DNA of 64,000 bases from Euonymus europaeus (taxonomy: Eukaryota; Streptophyta; Magnoliopsida; Celastrales; Celastraceae), in contig OY756958.1 in assembly GCA_963580455.1 (NCBI GenBank), forward strand, positions 6,770,501 through 6,834,500, in the 5' to 3' direction. A program made the position numbers and the translations under genes. This document shows, one piece after another, positions 1-11,524 of this stretch (its first letter is position 1; the number at the start of each line of letters is the position of its first letter). Below the pieces are notes generated by a model. It was given only the letters and a program-made list of their open reading frames with translations. It had not been told where the DNA came from and did not search any database.

Positions 1-149
1 GAGTACAATGCATAAGCAATCACACCCACACAAATAAATACAGGAAGAGAAAGCCGGTGCCGCTTTTCCAGAGGACGGGAGAGGAAGCAATTCTAACAAA
101 TATTCAGACACCTAAATTGAGAAACATTATGCAGGATTAAAAAACTCAC

Positions 150-3100
150 CTCTTTAACTTTATTGTTTAGCACATCCCAACCAAGACGTGAAAGAAAACC
201 CCCGGCAACAGATAGTAACTGGATGATCCGTGTTGAAACAGCACGTGGCCGTTTTCCCCAATATGCAGAGATGGTAGCCGGATCATACACTGATGGTAAA
301 AATTCACTGCTCTCATCCACCTACAAAAAACCCAAAAAAACTCATTCACAAGCAAATAATAAGGGAACTATGCACTACCACTATGAAGTTTCCCTTCCCA
401 AACATTTAATACGGAAAGGACAGAAAACATACAAAGTATATGTAATCACACATCATCATCTTTTATAACTTCTTACGATTACAAATCTTCAAGTCAATGA
501 TTTGATCAGATGTTTAGAGGGGAGGAATTCATGTCAATAGTCAACATGCAAAGTACAAATAATATTATACACCTGAATGCAAACCAAGTATCTCAAAAAA
601 AATTAGTGTTTGGTAATAGGGAAGTTCAGACTCGTTGATGATGTGATTTACAATGTGAGGGAGAGTGTCAAATTCTTGAAAAATTCTAAAGCACGGTTTG
701 TAAAATTTACTGAAATAGTTAAGCAGTTGCAACTACCTACAAGGAAGTTGATTTTGGATACTCCAACACGTTGGAATTCAACTTATGAGATGTTGGCTCT
801 TGCACTAAAGTTTGAGGATGCATTTGTTGTTTTAAAAGAAAGGGAGCCTTTTTATCATAATTGTCCAACTGATGAAGAGTGGGAAAGAGTAGAAAATGTT
901 TGTCAAATCTTATCTATTTTTAATACAATCACTAATCTCATATCGAGAAGTGACTACCCAATTTCCAACTTATTTCTTTCTGAGATATATACAGTGAAAG
1001 AAATTTTGAAAAAAAAAACTGAAGATAACAGCATACACATCAGCGCTATGGTTAGGAAAATGAATGAAAAGTTTGAGAAGTATTGGGAGGAGTGCAATTT
1101 GGTGATTTCAATAGCTGCAATCATGGATCCTCGATGCAAAATGAAGCTGGTAGAATTTTGTTTTTCATTGATTTATGAAAAGACTGAAGTAAGTGATAAT
1201 ATAGAAAAGGTTCGTGCAGCTCTCTATGAAATGTATTAGTATTATGCAGCTCAGTTTGCCTCACGTGGTGAGGAAGTGGGTAGTCAGAGGTCTTCAACAG
1301 TCCATGGAGAGAATGTTGGCTCTAGTGATACAACTGAGGCCGATTCTAGATGGTCTATGAGTTTTGGACTTGACTGAAAATACTCCTCCTTCAAATTCTG
1401 ATTTGGACGTTTACTTGGGAGAAGGTTTATATAGATGAGAAAAAGATGAGAAAAAAAAAATGGAGTGCTTTAAGCTGGTGGAGGGTCAATGCTTTGAAGT
1501 TTCGTATTTTATCTAAAATGGTTTGTGATATTCTAGCCATTCCCATCACAACAGTAGCTTCAAAGGCTACATTCAGTGCTAGTAGTAGAGTAATTGATCC
1601 GTATCATGCTAATTTAGCACCACGTACGGTTCAAGCTTTGATGTGGTGGTGATTGGGTGCGAAATCGTCACGGATTAAAGAAGAAACAACAACAACACAA
1701 GGTAATTATCATATTTCATATCTCTAAATTATATATATTTTTGAAAACCTAACAATTGAATAATTGATGGCTGCTTGTATTTTTTAATTTATTTGTAGAA
1801 AGAAGAAAAGGATGAAGAGTGTGTCCTCCAAATTTCTTAATCCTTTGAAGTTTGAAGACTTGATGGAGATTTCTCTATGGTATTAACCATGTTATTTGTT
1901 TGAAATGTGTAATTCGTAAACTTTTGTAGTTGTGTTTGTGTCTATTTTGGTTAATTTAATTTGTAAACAAAGGTGATGTATGGACATATGGTGTGTGTTA
2001 CACTGAGTTTGTAATCTTCTGTGTCAATGTGTCTTTGGCTTTTTCATGATTTCATCTAGGTTTTTAGGACTTGGCTTGATGAGATTTCCAAATGCAAATG
2101 AATGAATGATGCAATGCAACTGTGCAAGCCCTTTTAAAACGAGCAAACGGGGCTTTAGGCTTGGCCTTTTTAAAACGAGCCGAGCCCGAGCTCGGTTTTT
2201 TCAGGCCCTACCGAGCTCGGGCCTATAAAAAAATATAGGGCCGGGCCTAGGGTCCGTCAAAGCCCGGCTCAGCCCGGCCTATTTCATCCCAATTCCCAAT
2301 CCTTCCATCATCAAATTTTATGACCTAGTGAATCTAAATATGTAGTCAATCTTATCCCACAACAAATCATTTAAAATGTTCTCTTTAAATATTCACTTTA
2401 TAGAAAATCAACTTAAAGTTAATATTTTAAATGAAAGGAAGTGTCGGACACATGCACACTGTGTGTCCGAAAATATTTTTTTAATTTAAAATTGAACTTT
2501 TATTGCATGCCACCATGACAAGTGTCGACACGTGTCAGACACTTGCATTCGCTATCAAAGCAAGTGTCAGTGCTTTTCAGCACCCAATTCATCAAGAACA
2601 AGCGGAAAAAATAGTTCAATCACACATCAGCTAATACAATTTCATTACCTCAACCAAGCGAAGGCGAACACTGTCATCAGCAAATTGGGAATCCCTTAAA
2701 TTTTGGCCCCTAAGTCCTCTCATAAGTATAGCCACCTCTTCATTTTCCTCCAGTTGTGCTCTCACTCTTTGAATCTCCTGTGAAACATCGCCAATTCTCT
2801 GCCATTTCAAAAACCAATCAGAACTACATTGAAAGGAACTTGAAGCCCTGTTTCTGCTTGCCAAGAAACAGTGGAATTGGAAAAGAAATATTGCAAAGAT
2901 AAAAAAGTAGACAATAGTAAACAAGACTTTCCAGTCATGTAGACTGTCTGTCAGTATTTACCCAGATATTCCATTCAAAAGATGTCATTGAAATTTGAAA
3001 GCAACTTACCAGTTGAAACTTGAAAGTGACGTAAAAAGCATTGTGCTGCATCTCAGTATGTTTGTGAATGTAAATTGGATGAAAATCATTAATACTACCT

Positions 3101-3680
3101 AGTGCGCAACAAATACAACGTTCCTTCGCATAAAAAAGACTGCACATTATTATGACCCAACTTTACCTCTATGTGGTAGAAGTAACCGGATATCTCATTC
3201 AAGCCACTGTTACGACACTAATTGGTAAACTAATTCAGCAAAAACCTAAATTCAAAGTTCAATTTCTTCACTCTTCATCCTCAACTCAAAAGTTGAAATT
3301 ATTCCCCTTTTTTTTCCAAATTTCGTGAGCACCAAAAGGGAAAAATTCTTCTCAATTATACCACATTAAAATACTAATAATAATAAAAAAGAGCAACGAC
3401 CACTCACCGTCGAAACTCCGTTTGTCTGTTTCAACAGGGGAGACTTTGAGGAAACTCCATTAACGGATTTCAAAGACGACGATCCGGAGGAGCCATTGAT
3501 GATGTTCGGTGTCGAGAATTCGGACGGCCCTGCCCCAGACGGTTTCGGCTCGGTAGCAACCGCGAAGACTCGATTGGTTCGCCTGAGACCCGGAATTCGA
3601 ACAGTAGAGGAACGAAGATTGGGTAGGATGAGCTTGATGGGCTCAAGTCCGCAATGGACGAGCTGTGGTGCCGCGTCCAT
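150..3680 (-). CDS. ABC1K3: ABC1-like atypical kinase, plastid (ABC1K3 type), first three coding exons, gene continues off the left edge
   Basis: Three exons fit with GT-AG junctions and all in phase 0: exon 1 3680-3408 (91 codons, starting MDAAPQLVHCGLEP), exon 2 2798-2649 (50 codons, containing RVRAQLEENEE and LMRGLRGQNLRDSQFADD) and exon 3 320-150 (57 codons, containing ESSEFLP, YDPATISAYWGKRPRAV and QLLSVAGGFLSR, ending KVKE). This is the conserved region upstream of the kinase core in plant plastid ABC1K proteins, and the start and order resemble Arabidopsis ABC1K3 (At1g79600) as I recall it. The basic Ser/Pro/Arg-rich N-terminus of about 50 residues looks like a chloroplast transit peptide. 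The family acts at plastoglobules in prenylquinone (plastoquinone, tocopherol) metabolism; that role is family knowledge. The kinase domain with its KxGQ motif is not in the window. Intron 2 (321-2648) is enlarged by a hAT relic. No stop or frameshift is seen in the three exons. Confidence 0.85.
605..2295 (+). pseudogene. hAT transposase pseudogene (RICESLEEPER/Tam3-like) inside ABC1K3 intron 2
   Basis: The stretch 610-1239 reads as one frame and contains hAT family landmarks: TPTRWNSTYEML, then YWEECNLV followed by AAIMDPRCKMKLVEF. After several stops and frameshifts between 1240 and 1445, the C-terminal dimerisation domain reappears at 1446-1652 with LSWWRVNALKFRILSKM, ILAIPITTVASKATFSA and RVIDPYHANLAP. 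The N-terminal BED zinc finger and first part of the catalytic domain are missing, so the element is 5'-truncated. A GC-rich block at 2130-2290 with repeated gagcccg/agcccggc units resembles the subterminal repeats of this hAT class and probably marks the 3' end. It lies antisense to the host gene, wholly within its second intron. It is non-functional. Confidence 0.85.
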
Positions 3681-3932
3681 AGCGGGACTTCACACCGTTG
3701 GTTCCTACAGAGCTGAAGTGGAGGAAACTGTAGAGGTGGAGCTAGTGGAGTGAAAGCCAAGAGTTCCTGTGGAACTTTGTCAGGATAATGCGTAGTGCGC
3801 GGAAGAAAGAAATATTGGAGGGCGAAAACTGGAGGCATTTGCAGTAACACGTGGCAAGATGAGGAGCCAAGAAAGAAAAGAGGTCCAGCCTGACTTGCGC
3901 TACTGTTGGTCAACAATGGCGAGTATTGTTAG
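3681..3932 (-). promoter_or_regulatory. presumed 5' leader and promoter of the ABC1K3 gene
   Basis: This is the stretch directly upstream of the chosen minus-strand ATG. It is less AT-rich than the DNA further right and carries no transposon signature, consistent with a 5' UTR and proximal promoter. I could not pick a TATA box or a transcription start with confidence. Open frames here on both strands (for example 3496-3753 plus and the 5' part of 3470-3916 minus) overlap exon 1 and look like shadows. Confidence 0.35.
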
Positions 3933-4078
3933 AGCATCTCTAACAAGGAGTATGCAAAATGGGGATGTAAAATTGATTTTGCATGCTTGAATAGTGGTTT
4001 GCATACCCCTTTAAATTTTTTCACTCCAACAATGAGTATGTAAAATGGGGATGCATTTTTTTTCCTACATTTTTTTTT
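3933..4078. mobile_element. MITE-like remnant with a GAGCATCTCTAACA end
   Basis: The stretch opens with gagcatctctaacaagga, a terminal sequence very common on plant Tourist/Harbinger-type MITEs, and contains two copies of a short unit (agtatgcaaaatggggatg near 3950 and agtatgtaaaatggggatg near 4032) around an AT-rich centre. No clean right-hand inverted repeat or target duplication was found, so it is probably truncated. Confidence 0.4.
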
Positions 4079-4104
4079 CTATAAATAACTTAGTTTCTTC
4101 TTCA

Positions 4105-4438
4105 TTTTAAAAGGGGAAAACGATAGTTTTGTCTCCCATGTATGATGGGGCTCATTTCATTTTTACCCCTAATTTCATCTTTCGCATTTCAAATTTTTAA
4201 TCAGCTCTCACCCTAGTGAGAACTTCAGCAATCAAATCTTATGTAATGCGTATGTGACACGCTGGAGCAATTCGATATTATTAAAAGGGCAAAACGATAG
4301 TTTTTTCTCCCATGTATGGGGCTCATTTCATTTTTATCCCTAATTTCATCTTTCGCATTTCAAATTTTCAATCACCTCTCTCCCTAGTGAGAAATTCAGC
4401 AGTCATATGCGTATGTGACACGCTGGAGCAATTCGATA
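4105..4438. repeat. imperfect tandem duplication, unit about 160-173 bp
   Basis: Two adjacent copies, about 4105-4277 and 4279-4438, share most of their sequence: both start with ttaaaaggg(g/c)aaaacgatag, run through ctcatttcatttttaccc and catctttcgcatttcaaa, and end in gacacgctggagcaattcga. The second copy lacks roughly 13 bp before the gcgtatgtgacac segment. There is no coding potential. Origin unknown. Confidence 0.8.
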
Positions 4439-4717
4439 AACTTTAACAAAATTCAACATTATGTCTTTCAACTATTATAATATTCATCATTTTGTCCCTA
4501 AATTATCATAAATTTTATCATTTTGTCTCGTACTCTATTTTTGCAGAGGGAAACCTAGACAGGGAGAGAAATGGATAGAATCGCATAAAGGAAAACAATT
4601 ACAGCTTTAACGACAAACAAAAATCAAAATCAAAGGCCCTAGAAAACTCATTATCTCTCCAAAATCAAAAATCAAAATCTCTTGAACTTTGGGAGACTTA
4701 CTGAGAAAGAAACCCTT

Positions 4718-4877
4718 GTGCCTGTTTGGTAGTGATGTGAGGTGCTGTGAGATATAAAACTTTGATGCTGTGAGAACGCAAATGACTTGGGCTCCAAACG
4801 CCTAAAGCTCATCACGTTTGTAAGTGATGTGAACGTAAGTCCAAAAACGTGACTTGGACGTGGGTCCAAACGGACAC
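4718..4877. mobile_element. short MITE with GTTTGG-type terminal inverted repeats
   Basis: The left end gtgcctgtttggtagtg and the reverse complement of the right end gtgtccgtttggacccac form an imperfect inverted repeat, flanked on both sides by ctt as a possible 3-bp target duplication. The interior is foldback-like (gtgatgtga / tcacgtttgtaagtgatgtg). The ends recall PIF/Harbinger MITEs, although the duplication is not the usual TAA/TTA. The minus-strand open frame across it is not a gene. Confidence 0.5.
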
Positions 4878-4879
4878 CT

Positions 4880-6116
4880 TGAATAGAATTGGAATCATTG
4901 AGAATATATGGAATGTCATTCAAATCCAAGTTTTGGCATTTTCTATTCTCTTAAATCTTCATTAGATAGTATACAAAAACTACGAACCTTACCTCTCCTT
5001 ACAGCACCATCATTTAAAGAAGACTAGGCCGATTTCATTTTCTACCCTCAAATCTGATGACGAGTTGACGCTGCAGGAAAAGCACTAGGAGTAGCATATA
5101 CCTTCCATCCAATATTCTCCAAATTCTTGATTTAGAGATTTTAAAACTCAAATAGTTTTTATATTTTTTGTTTTCAATTTTTATGTGTAAATCAAGTAAT
5201 TTTGTAAAAAAGTAAATTAATTAACATGTGGACTCTCTTTCCTATATGTCAGTGAGCTGGCTTTGAAAGTTAGTTTTTTTCATCGCCAGAATGATTTCAA
5301 GGACAAAAGTGATATCAATCGAAAGGTGAGGGACAAATATAACCAAAAAAAAAAGTTTAGAGACGAAAGTGAAATCAATCCAATATGTGAGGAACCAAAA
5401 GTATAGGTTTACCAATGTTAAAGTTTTGTTCAAACTTGTATAAAATGCTTAAAAGTAGTTTCACTTCAGCAATTTCAAATTCGGGTATTAACCGTCGATT
5501 TTTTGACATATTTTGGTCAAATTGTTTAATTGATTTTTATTGGGTTTACGATTTGATTTATTGCAAAATGTGTAATTTTTTTATAAAAAAACTGACCAAA
5601 CAATTCAATTTTGGTTGGTTTTGGTTTTGTCGATTTTTTTGACAGCTGCAATTTCAAATCATCAAAGGTGGTTGTTGTATGGTATTTATTGCGTTTATAT
5701 GTTTAACTTATTAGTATAAACATCATATAACGTTTATGTTGCCAAATTGATGTCAAAATATCAAGTTTTATATAGAGAGGACCGTTGTACACTATTTATT
5801 ATTTTTATAAGTCTAGCACACTAGTAGTAGACTACATAAAATATTATATTACCAAAATAACGCTAAAAGACCAAGTTTTGTTCGAAATTGGACAAATAAG
5901 AGGAAAGTTTCTCCACTGAAAGAGTTGAATAATTTTGAATCGTTTAGGTTTTTTACACTGATCAATTTAAACAGTCCTAGAAAAAAAAATCAATGGCGCT
6001 GCCACCGAACCCCCATAAATGTATTTTCCTCCTATAAATTCAACCTCATATGCTAGGTCGGTCCCTCGGAACATTGTACACATTTATTATTTTTAGATGT
6101 CTAACTTGATCATAAT
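4880..6116. other. gene-free AT-rich intergenic DNA
   Basis: No supported gene. A segment near 5763-5815 (gaccgttgtacac then tttattatttttataagtcta) resembles another near 6070-6105 (cattgtacaca then tttattatttttagatgtcta), so this is repeat-derived. The short open frames at 5242-5433 and 5415-5642 are low-complexity and have no recognisable family. Confidence 0.6.
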
Positions 6117-6262
6117 TGTAACAGTCTGCATTTCCACCAATGTGACAATTTATCCGCTTTTGGCTCTCCTAAGTACCTGCACGACTTTGTCTTTTCAGAG
6201 GTTACCCATCCCAATATCGCTCTCACATAAGCACATTCAACAATAGCGTCTCTCGAGTTGAG
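6117..6262 (-). mobile_element. 5S-rRNA-derived segment, probably a Cassandra-type TRIM LTR fragment
   Basis: Read on the minus strand, 6250-6190 contains a run resembling the 3' half of plant 5S rRNA: a decayed form of gcgtgcttgggcgagagta followed by gggatgggtaacct. This is followed by text ending in gcagactgttaca, a plausible LTR terminus at 6117. Cassandra TRIM elements are known to carry 5S rRNA sequence in their LTRs, and that is the most likely source. The 5' half of the 5S homology is degraded and no second LTR was located, so this is a fragment and not a functional 5S gene. Confidence 0.55.
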
Positions 6263-6310
6263 GGCATTACAGTAATTACATCACTAGACATAAAACCATG
6301 GCATGCCAAT

Positions 6311-6900
6311 TGTCATGCCCCAATGAGGAGAGCGTGAGAAAAATAAGCAAAACAAACCATTTGGTGTTATATTTACCCTAAAATAAAATACTCTTAAAAT
6401 AAAAATAGGGCAACATCTCTTCATAAATTGAAGGATGCCACCCTGCACTCATCAAAATAATCCAAAATCTAACTAAAATCCTAGAATTAGGTCTAGTCAA
6501 TATATACAAAGATCAAAGACCTTTAGGCTCCGACAACCACATAAATAAATATGGTGCAAAGGTCTCGATCACACGGAGTCCCCTTCCAACCCATCCAAAA
6601 TAACCATATAATATAAATTCCAGGATAACTCATCAAGTTGATAACATACAAGAACAAGTAACAAATCACAAAATACATCACCTCTTAAGCCAAGCCACTC
6701 TAGTCATGCCCCCTCTCTCTGATCTATAGGACCACATCAATAGTCAACTCACCTGAAAGGATATTGAAGCAACCAGCAAAAATGATGAAGTACCCACCAA
6801 TTGATTTCACAGTGCAATTGGATACTAAAAAAAATACATGTGAACCAAAGAAAGAGGTACTGGGGTCGATTGAGTGAAGAGAAGATGTTATGCACCCCAC
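6311..6900 (-). mobile_element. LTR-like edge of a minus-strand Gypsy-type element (TGTCATGCCCC terminus)
   Basis: The stretch starts tgtcatgccccaatgagg, whose reverse complement ends in ggggcatgaca, the same type of terminus as the LTR ending at 18967 (tcggggcatgaca). That suggests the 3' end of an LTR in minus orientation. The matching start (TGTAATATCCC-type) was not found to the right, so the extent is uncertain. No coding sequence is seen. Confidence 0.4.
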
Positions 6901-9200
6901 AACTCTTGTTTGAAAATGAAAAACAATTGTCTAATTAATTGATTGGCTATTTTAATATAAAAAATTCATCTGCAAGATATGGTTATTTTAAAAGAAATGA
7001 ATCTATTTGGAAAATGCTATCAACTTATGATAGTTTTTTTTAGTAAAGATTTTTCAATGAAGATTTAACGTTAGACTAAATACTATATCAATTTATGGTA
7101 AACGTAATTTAAAAAATTTATCAACTTATAGTATGGAAAAATAAATTTTATTTTGGAATTTGAAATAGATTTGAAAAGGAATTGAATTTCAATTCGAAAT
7201 ACCAACTTATGGCATTTCTGGAGTTAGTTTTAATAATACTAACTTACGTTTTTTTCCTTGAATTTAGTTTGAATGGTACCAACTTATGATATTGAAAACT
7301 AACCCTTGAAATTTAATTCTTTAAGAAAAATTGTCATCTTATGACAATTTAACTAGTTTGGTTTTGAAAATACTCACTTGTAACGTTTGAGTATAATATG
7401 AGAATACCAGCTATTGACTTCTCTAAAAATTAAATTAAACCAGTATAACTCATAATTCAAATAAAAACCAACTCATGATCTTTTAAAATTAAAATAATGT
7501 ACATTTAAACTATCTCCACATGTACACCCTTATAATAAAATTCAGATAATAAACTGTCTAAATTGTACATGTCATTTGAATGAGTCAATTACCTTATTTG
7601 AATGACCAAATATACATAAAAGAGTAATATTAAAAAAATACACTAAAAACATCATCACAAATAATCCAACATGTTATGCTTACTTATTTTAGATAAATTT
7701 TTGATATTTCTCGATTTAATCCTAAAAATACTAATTTATATTATTAAAAAAATTCCTGAACATACCAACTAATGGTATTGAAAACTAATCCTACAAATAC
7801 AAACTTATGGTATTTGTTTGGATTAGGTTTGTTAAGTCTCAAATGTAAAGCTTAATACCAAATTTAAACCTCAAACAAATACAAATTCCAAACCCAAAAT
7901 AGAATTAAACTCAAAATTTATACAAAACACAAATAATGTTAACTCAATATCAAACCAACAGCTTAAAACTCAATCTTCCTATTTAGTCTGTCAAGCAAAT
8001 TAATCTGGCTAGCCTAGATTTAGCCCTACAAAACCCAACTAAACTAGCTCATTTTCTAACAAACCATTCAAGAAAATTGACCCTTAGCCCATCAAATAAA
8101 CTGACATAATACATAAACATTTAACACTCATTTTCAACAGCTCATACTCAATTCTCTTTTATAATTCAATTGAGACTTTTACCATCTTCTTCTTTCTCCT
8201 CTAATGCCCAACGTCCAACCCTAGATTAATATCAAACTCCAAAGTTCTCTAGCATATGTATAAAATTTAAGGCAAAATAGCCATGTAAACCAAACAGCAA
8301 GAGCAAGAGTTTTTTAATGAAAAAATCAAATCAGTAAAGAGCTAGAACTTGATCTATCTTTAACCTAAAATAAACGCAGAGAATCCAAGGAAATAAGCAT
8401 AAATTACAAAATTGAGACCAAGAATCTGTCTTTTCCTCAATGAAACTCTAAGGGGAACAAGAGAGAACTCGGGATATTTGAAGAGTGACGGTGAGAAGTG
8501 GATCTTGGATGTGAAAGGGGGAGATTTCGAGTGAGACTCGAATGATGATTGACAAGATTATTAGGTTTTGCGGGTATGATCTCGTGATGTCCGATGGAAG
8601 TGGTTAGGATGATGGTGTTGATGCGGTTACAGGTGAGGAACATAGGGGTAGAGGAACATGATGATGAAAGTGATGCACGGGTGGGAACAATGGGGCAGAG
8701 GAAGAAGACAATGGATGAGAGATGATGAAGCTGGGATCTGGTATAAGAAAATGGGGCATAAGAAATAAAAGATACACGATACCAACTCTCTCTTTTGTTC
8801 TCTCCTTTTCTTCCACTTTTTCAACTTCTACATCTTAGTTTTTATAGAAAGGTAAAGTGTCACGAGTGAGGGGAGGTGTAGAGTCACGAGTGACGAATCC
8901 GTGACTTTCTAAAAAAATGAGAAGCTTTGTGGCAATTATGGAATCCATGACTTTCTAAAAAAATGAGAAATTTTATGTTCTTGTAATTTAAGAAGTTTGT
9001 AACTTCTTGGAGGTCAGGAGGTTCCAATGACAAATATGAGGAATCCTTACATGTCTAGCATAAACTTATTTTCGAAAGAAAATATCAACTTATGGTGCGA
9101 GAATTTAATACTAACAAATACCAATTTATGGCATGTGATTAAAGTTAATCCACACAAAAAAACCAATTGATGGTCTTTCTTGGATTCAAATCGATCACCG
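6901..9200. repeat. AT-rich non-coding stretch with a recurring degenerate motif like accaacttatggtatt
   Basis: Variants of (a/t)(c/t)caacttatggtatt recur at irregular spacing: near 7018, 7087, 7118, 7200, 7278, 7468, 7765, 7798, 9084, 9120 and 9161. Between 8896 and 8970 there is also a short tandem duplication containing tgactttctaaaaaaatgag twice. Open frames on the minus strand at 8437-8824 overlap one another in a purine-rich segment and look like chance. The block may be the interior of a long decayed LTR (see the edge at 6311), but that is inference. Confidence 0.5.
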
Positions 9201-9284
9201 AATTCCGTAATTGAAGGAATTGTCATCTATAATCACATGTGCTATTGAAGACTTTGTTTATTTCACAATTATAGGAGCCGACAT

Positions 9285-9568
9285 AGTCGCCTCCACACAT
9301 AGACTTATTTGTACACTCCATGTGCACTCACACATATATGTATGTATGTGTATATATATATATACACACACACAACACCATCACATCACATCACATCACA
9401 TCACCGAATTCCCTACACATAGACTTTTTTGTACACTCCATGTACAATCGCACATATATATATATGTGTATATATATATACAAAACCATCATATCAAATC
9501 ACCGAATTCCCCACATATAGACTTCCTTGTACACACATACACATATATATATATGCATATAAATACAT

Positions 9569-9599
<31 letters not shown>

Positions 9600-9670
9600 C
9601 TGTGTACAACATCAACTATATATATTACATAACAAATATATATATATATGTGTATATATATATATATATC
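9285..9670. repeat. microsatellite-rich tandem repeat block (TA/CA runs)
   Basis: Three imperfect units each contain caccgaattccc or a variant, then (c/t)acatagactt with tgtacac, then a run of alternating ta or ca. Units start near 9290, 9403 and 9500; the block ends in long (ta)n tracts at 9570-9600 and 9630-9670. Long plus-strand open frames here (9211-9735 and two overlapping ones) come from the repeat, encode strings of I/Y/T/H, and are not genes. Confidence 0.8.
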
Positions 9671-9679
9671 GAGACAAAA

Positions 9680-11520
9680 GTGTCTCCTTCTTTCATGTCA
9701 ATATCTCACACATATTGAATCATGACATGTCTTAAAGTCCCAGATTTGGATTGAATTTTTATTTATTATTCCATACAATCCATGATTCAAATATTTCTAG
9801 TGTATAACATCATTACCGAATTTATTGTTCATACCCATAACAAATCCTCAAAAATAGCTTTTCTCTCCTCTGGTTTCCTCTAAACACAAGGACACACTAG
9901 TTTATTTTACCCTCTCCTTTTTACTTTTTTGAATCAAACTAGGACAAAAACCAGTTACTAAAAATATAAAATAGAGTATGACAATAACAATGACAGAAAT
10001 TCAAAGAAAACTAATTGTAATAACAAGCAATGAAAACATGCACCCTATCAACCCAATTGAACCTCCAATGATTAATCGCCAGACTGTGAATTCATTAAGC
10101 GGTGAAAAGTCAATGTGTCATACCTATAACCAATCTCTAGCATTTATTAGATCCAAATTTATGAAACCAACTGGTAAATACTACAGAAAGATCAATACAC
10201 GTCGCTAAAGCCAAAATCTGAAAACAATAGCAACCATCCGTACATCCGAAACCATAACAATCACCCATCCACCAACTCATAGTCTGGAATCTTCCACCAT
10301 ACTCGGTGATCCATATGTCATTAACAATGGATATTTACAAAAAAATATATTACTTACCACATTTTCATAAAGATTATTTACATGTCAATCAAGCTTGACA
10401 CATTCAAGGAACAAATGTGTATATATATATACCCCATTGAAAAAATGGTCATACAAGATTCATAATCGGGGTTTCGACTCTCTTTGAAAACAATCAAAGA
10501 GTAGCCCAATAAACTTAATAAATTGCATAACTAGTGGAAGTTTCGAGGTTTATAGTAATCAAGGAATTTATGGAAAATTGAGAGTGCAAGAAAGAATGAG
10601 AAAAATCTCTACCTTGAAGCGAAGTCACAAATCCCTACCACGAACACATCGTACACTCCACGCAAATTCACTACCTATTTAATAAAATAAATTTCATTTA
10701 GTTTCTATGTGCACACATATATATAGATGTGTGCATCTCAAAATTTCCATAGTATACATTCCATCAATTCCTCCAAATATTTACAATTTACCCTATTATT
10801 CAAGGTTAAATATCATAATTACACCATTTACTATTTTTCATGTCAACCCAATCTCAATTTGAACCATTATTTGCTAAGAAAATTTTCCTTAACTTGTGTT
10901 TGCCTAAATCAACCTAAAAATAAACTCTATACTTGATTGGCTTCAAAACTAGCCTTAAACCTAACATGAGAATGTCTTACTTATCAGAAATCTGACTGAA
11001 CCTCTGCCAAAATAGTCAACTCGTGCGTGAATGTAATAGACAAATGAAAGGGTGAATGTAAATCCAACCCCTACTCTCACACCCACTATACAGTGAAAGA
11101 GAAATGATCTCGTGACTAGACAATTCCTGTTATTTGACATTGGACTTCACCCTTTCCAATTTCCTTGTTTTCTCCGTCGTTTTTTTTATTGTTTAGTTGT
11201 TCATGTTTCCAATGCGCGTACATACATATTTATCTATAAAATATAAGATGTTTAAAATTTAGGAATCATTTGAAAGGTTAAATTAGTAATATTAAATGGG
11301 GAATTTGGACACATTAAGAAAAACTCAATTAAGTTTAATCGAGCGCGTGAACAAAGGCATCAGAAGAAAATGTGTCCAAACCGTTCTGCATATGAAGTAG
11401 CTCATGCAGCTGCATAAGAATGCCTATACTAAACCCACACATGCATAATGAGAGACATTGGGTTATCCCCTACCAAACTAACCTGGACATAATGATTACC
11501 ATTCTTGTGTCCTATAGTGA
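9680..11520. other. gene-free intergenic DNA
   Basis: AT-rich sequence without a recognisable coding region. Small open frames at 9978-10208 and 10727-10936 show no family signature. A short hairpin, cacacatatatatagatgtgtg, lies near 10713-10735. I see no terminal repeats or target duplications to delimit an element. Confidence 0.55.
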
Positions 11521-11524
11521 TAGT

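Noticed and set aside
3470..3916. 148-codon minus-strand open frame
   Set aside because: Overlaps ABC1K3 exon 1 in another frame and extends into its promoter; exon 1's own frame matches the known family N-terminus.
6190..6262. Functional 5S rRNA gene
   Set aside because: Only about half of the 5S length aligns and it carries many changes; a retroelement-borne fragment fits better.
8437..8824. Three overlapping minus-strand open frames
   Set aside because: Low-complexity Ser/Pro/His/Leu text in different frames of one purine-rich segment.
9211..9735. Long plus-strand open frame of 174 codons
   Set aside because: It spans TA/CA microsatellites and translates to runs of Ile, Tyr, Thr and His; overlapping frames are open for the same reason.
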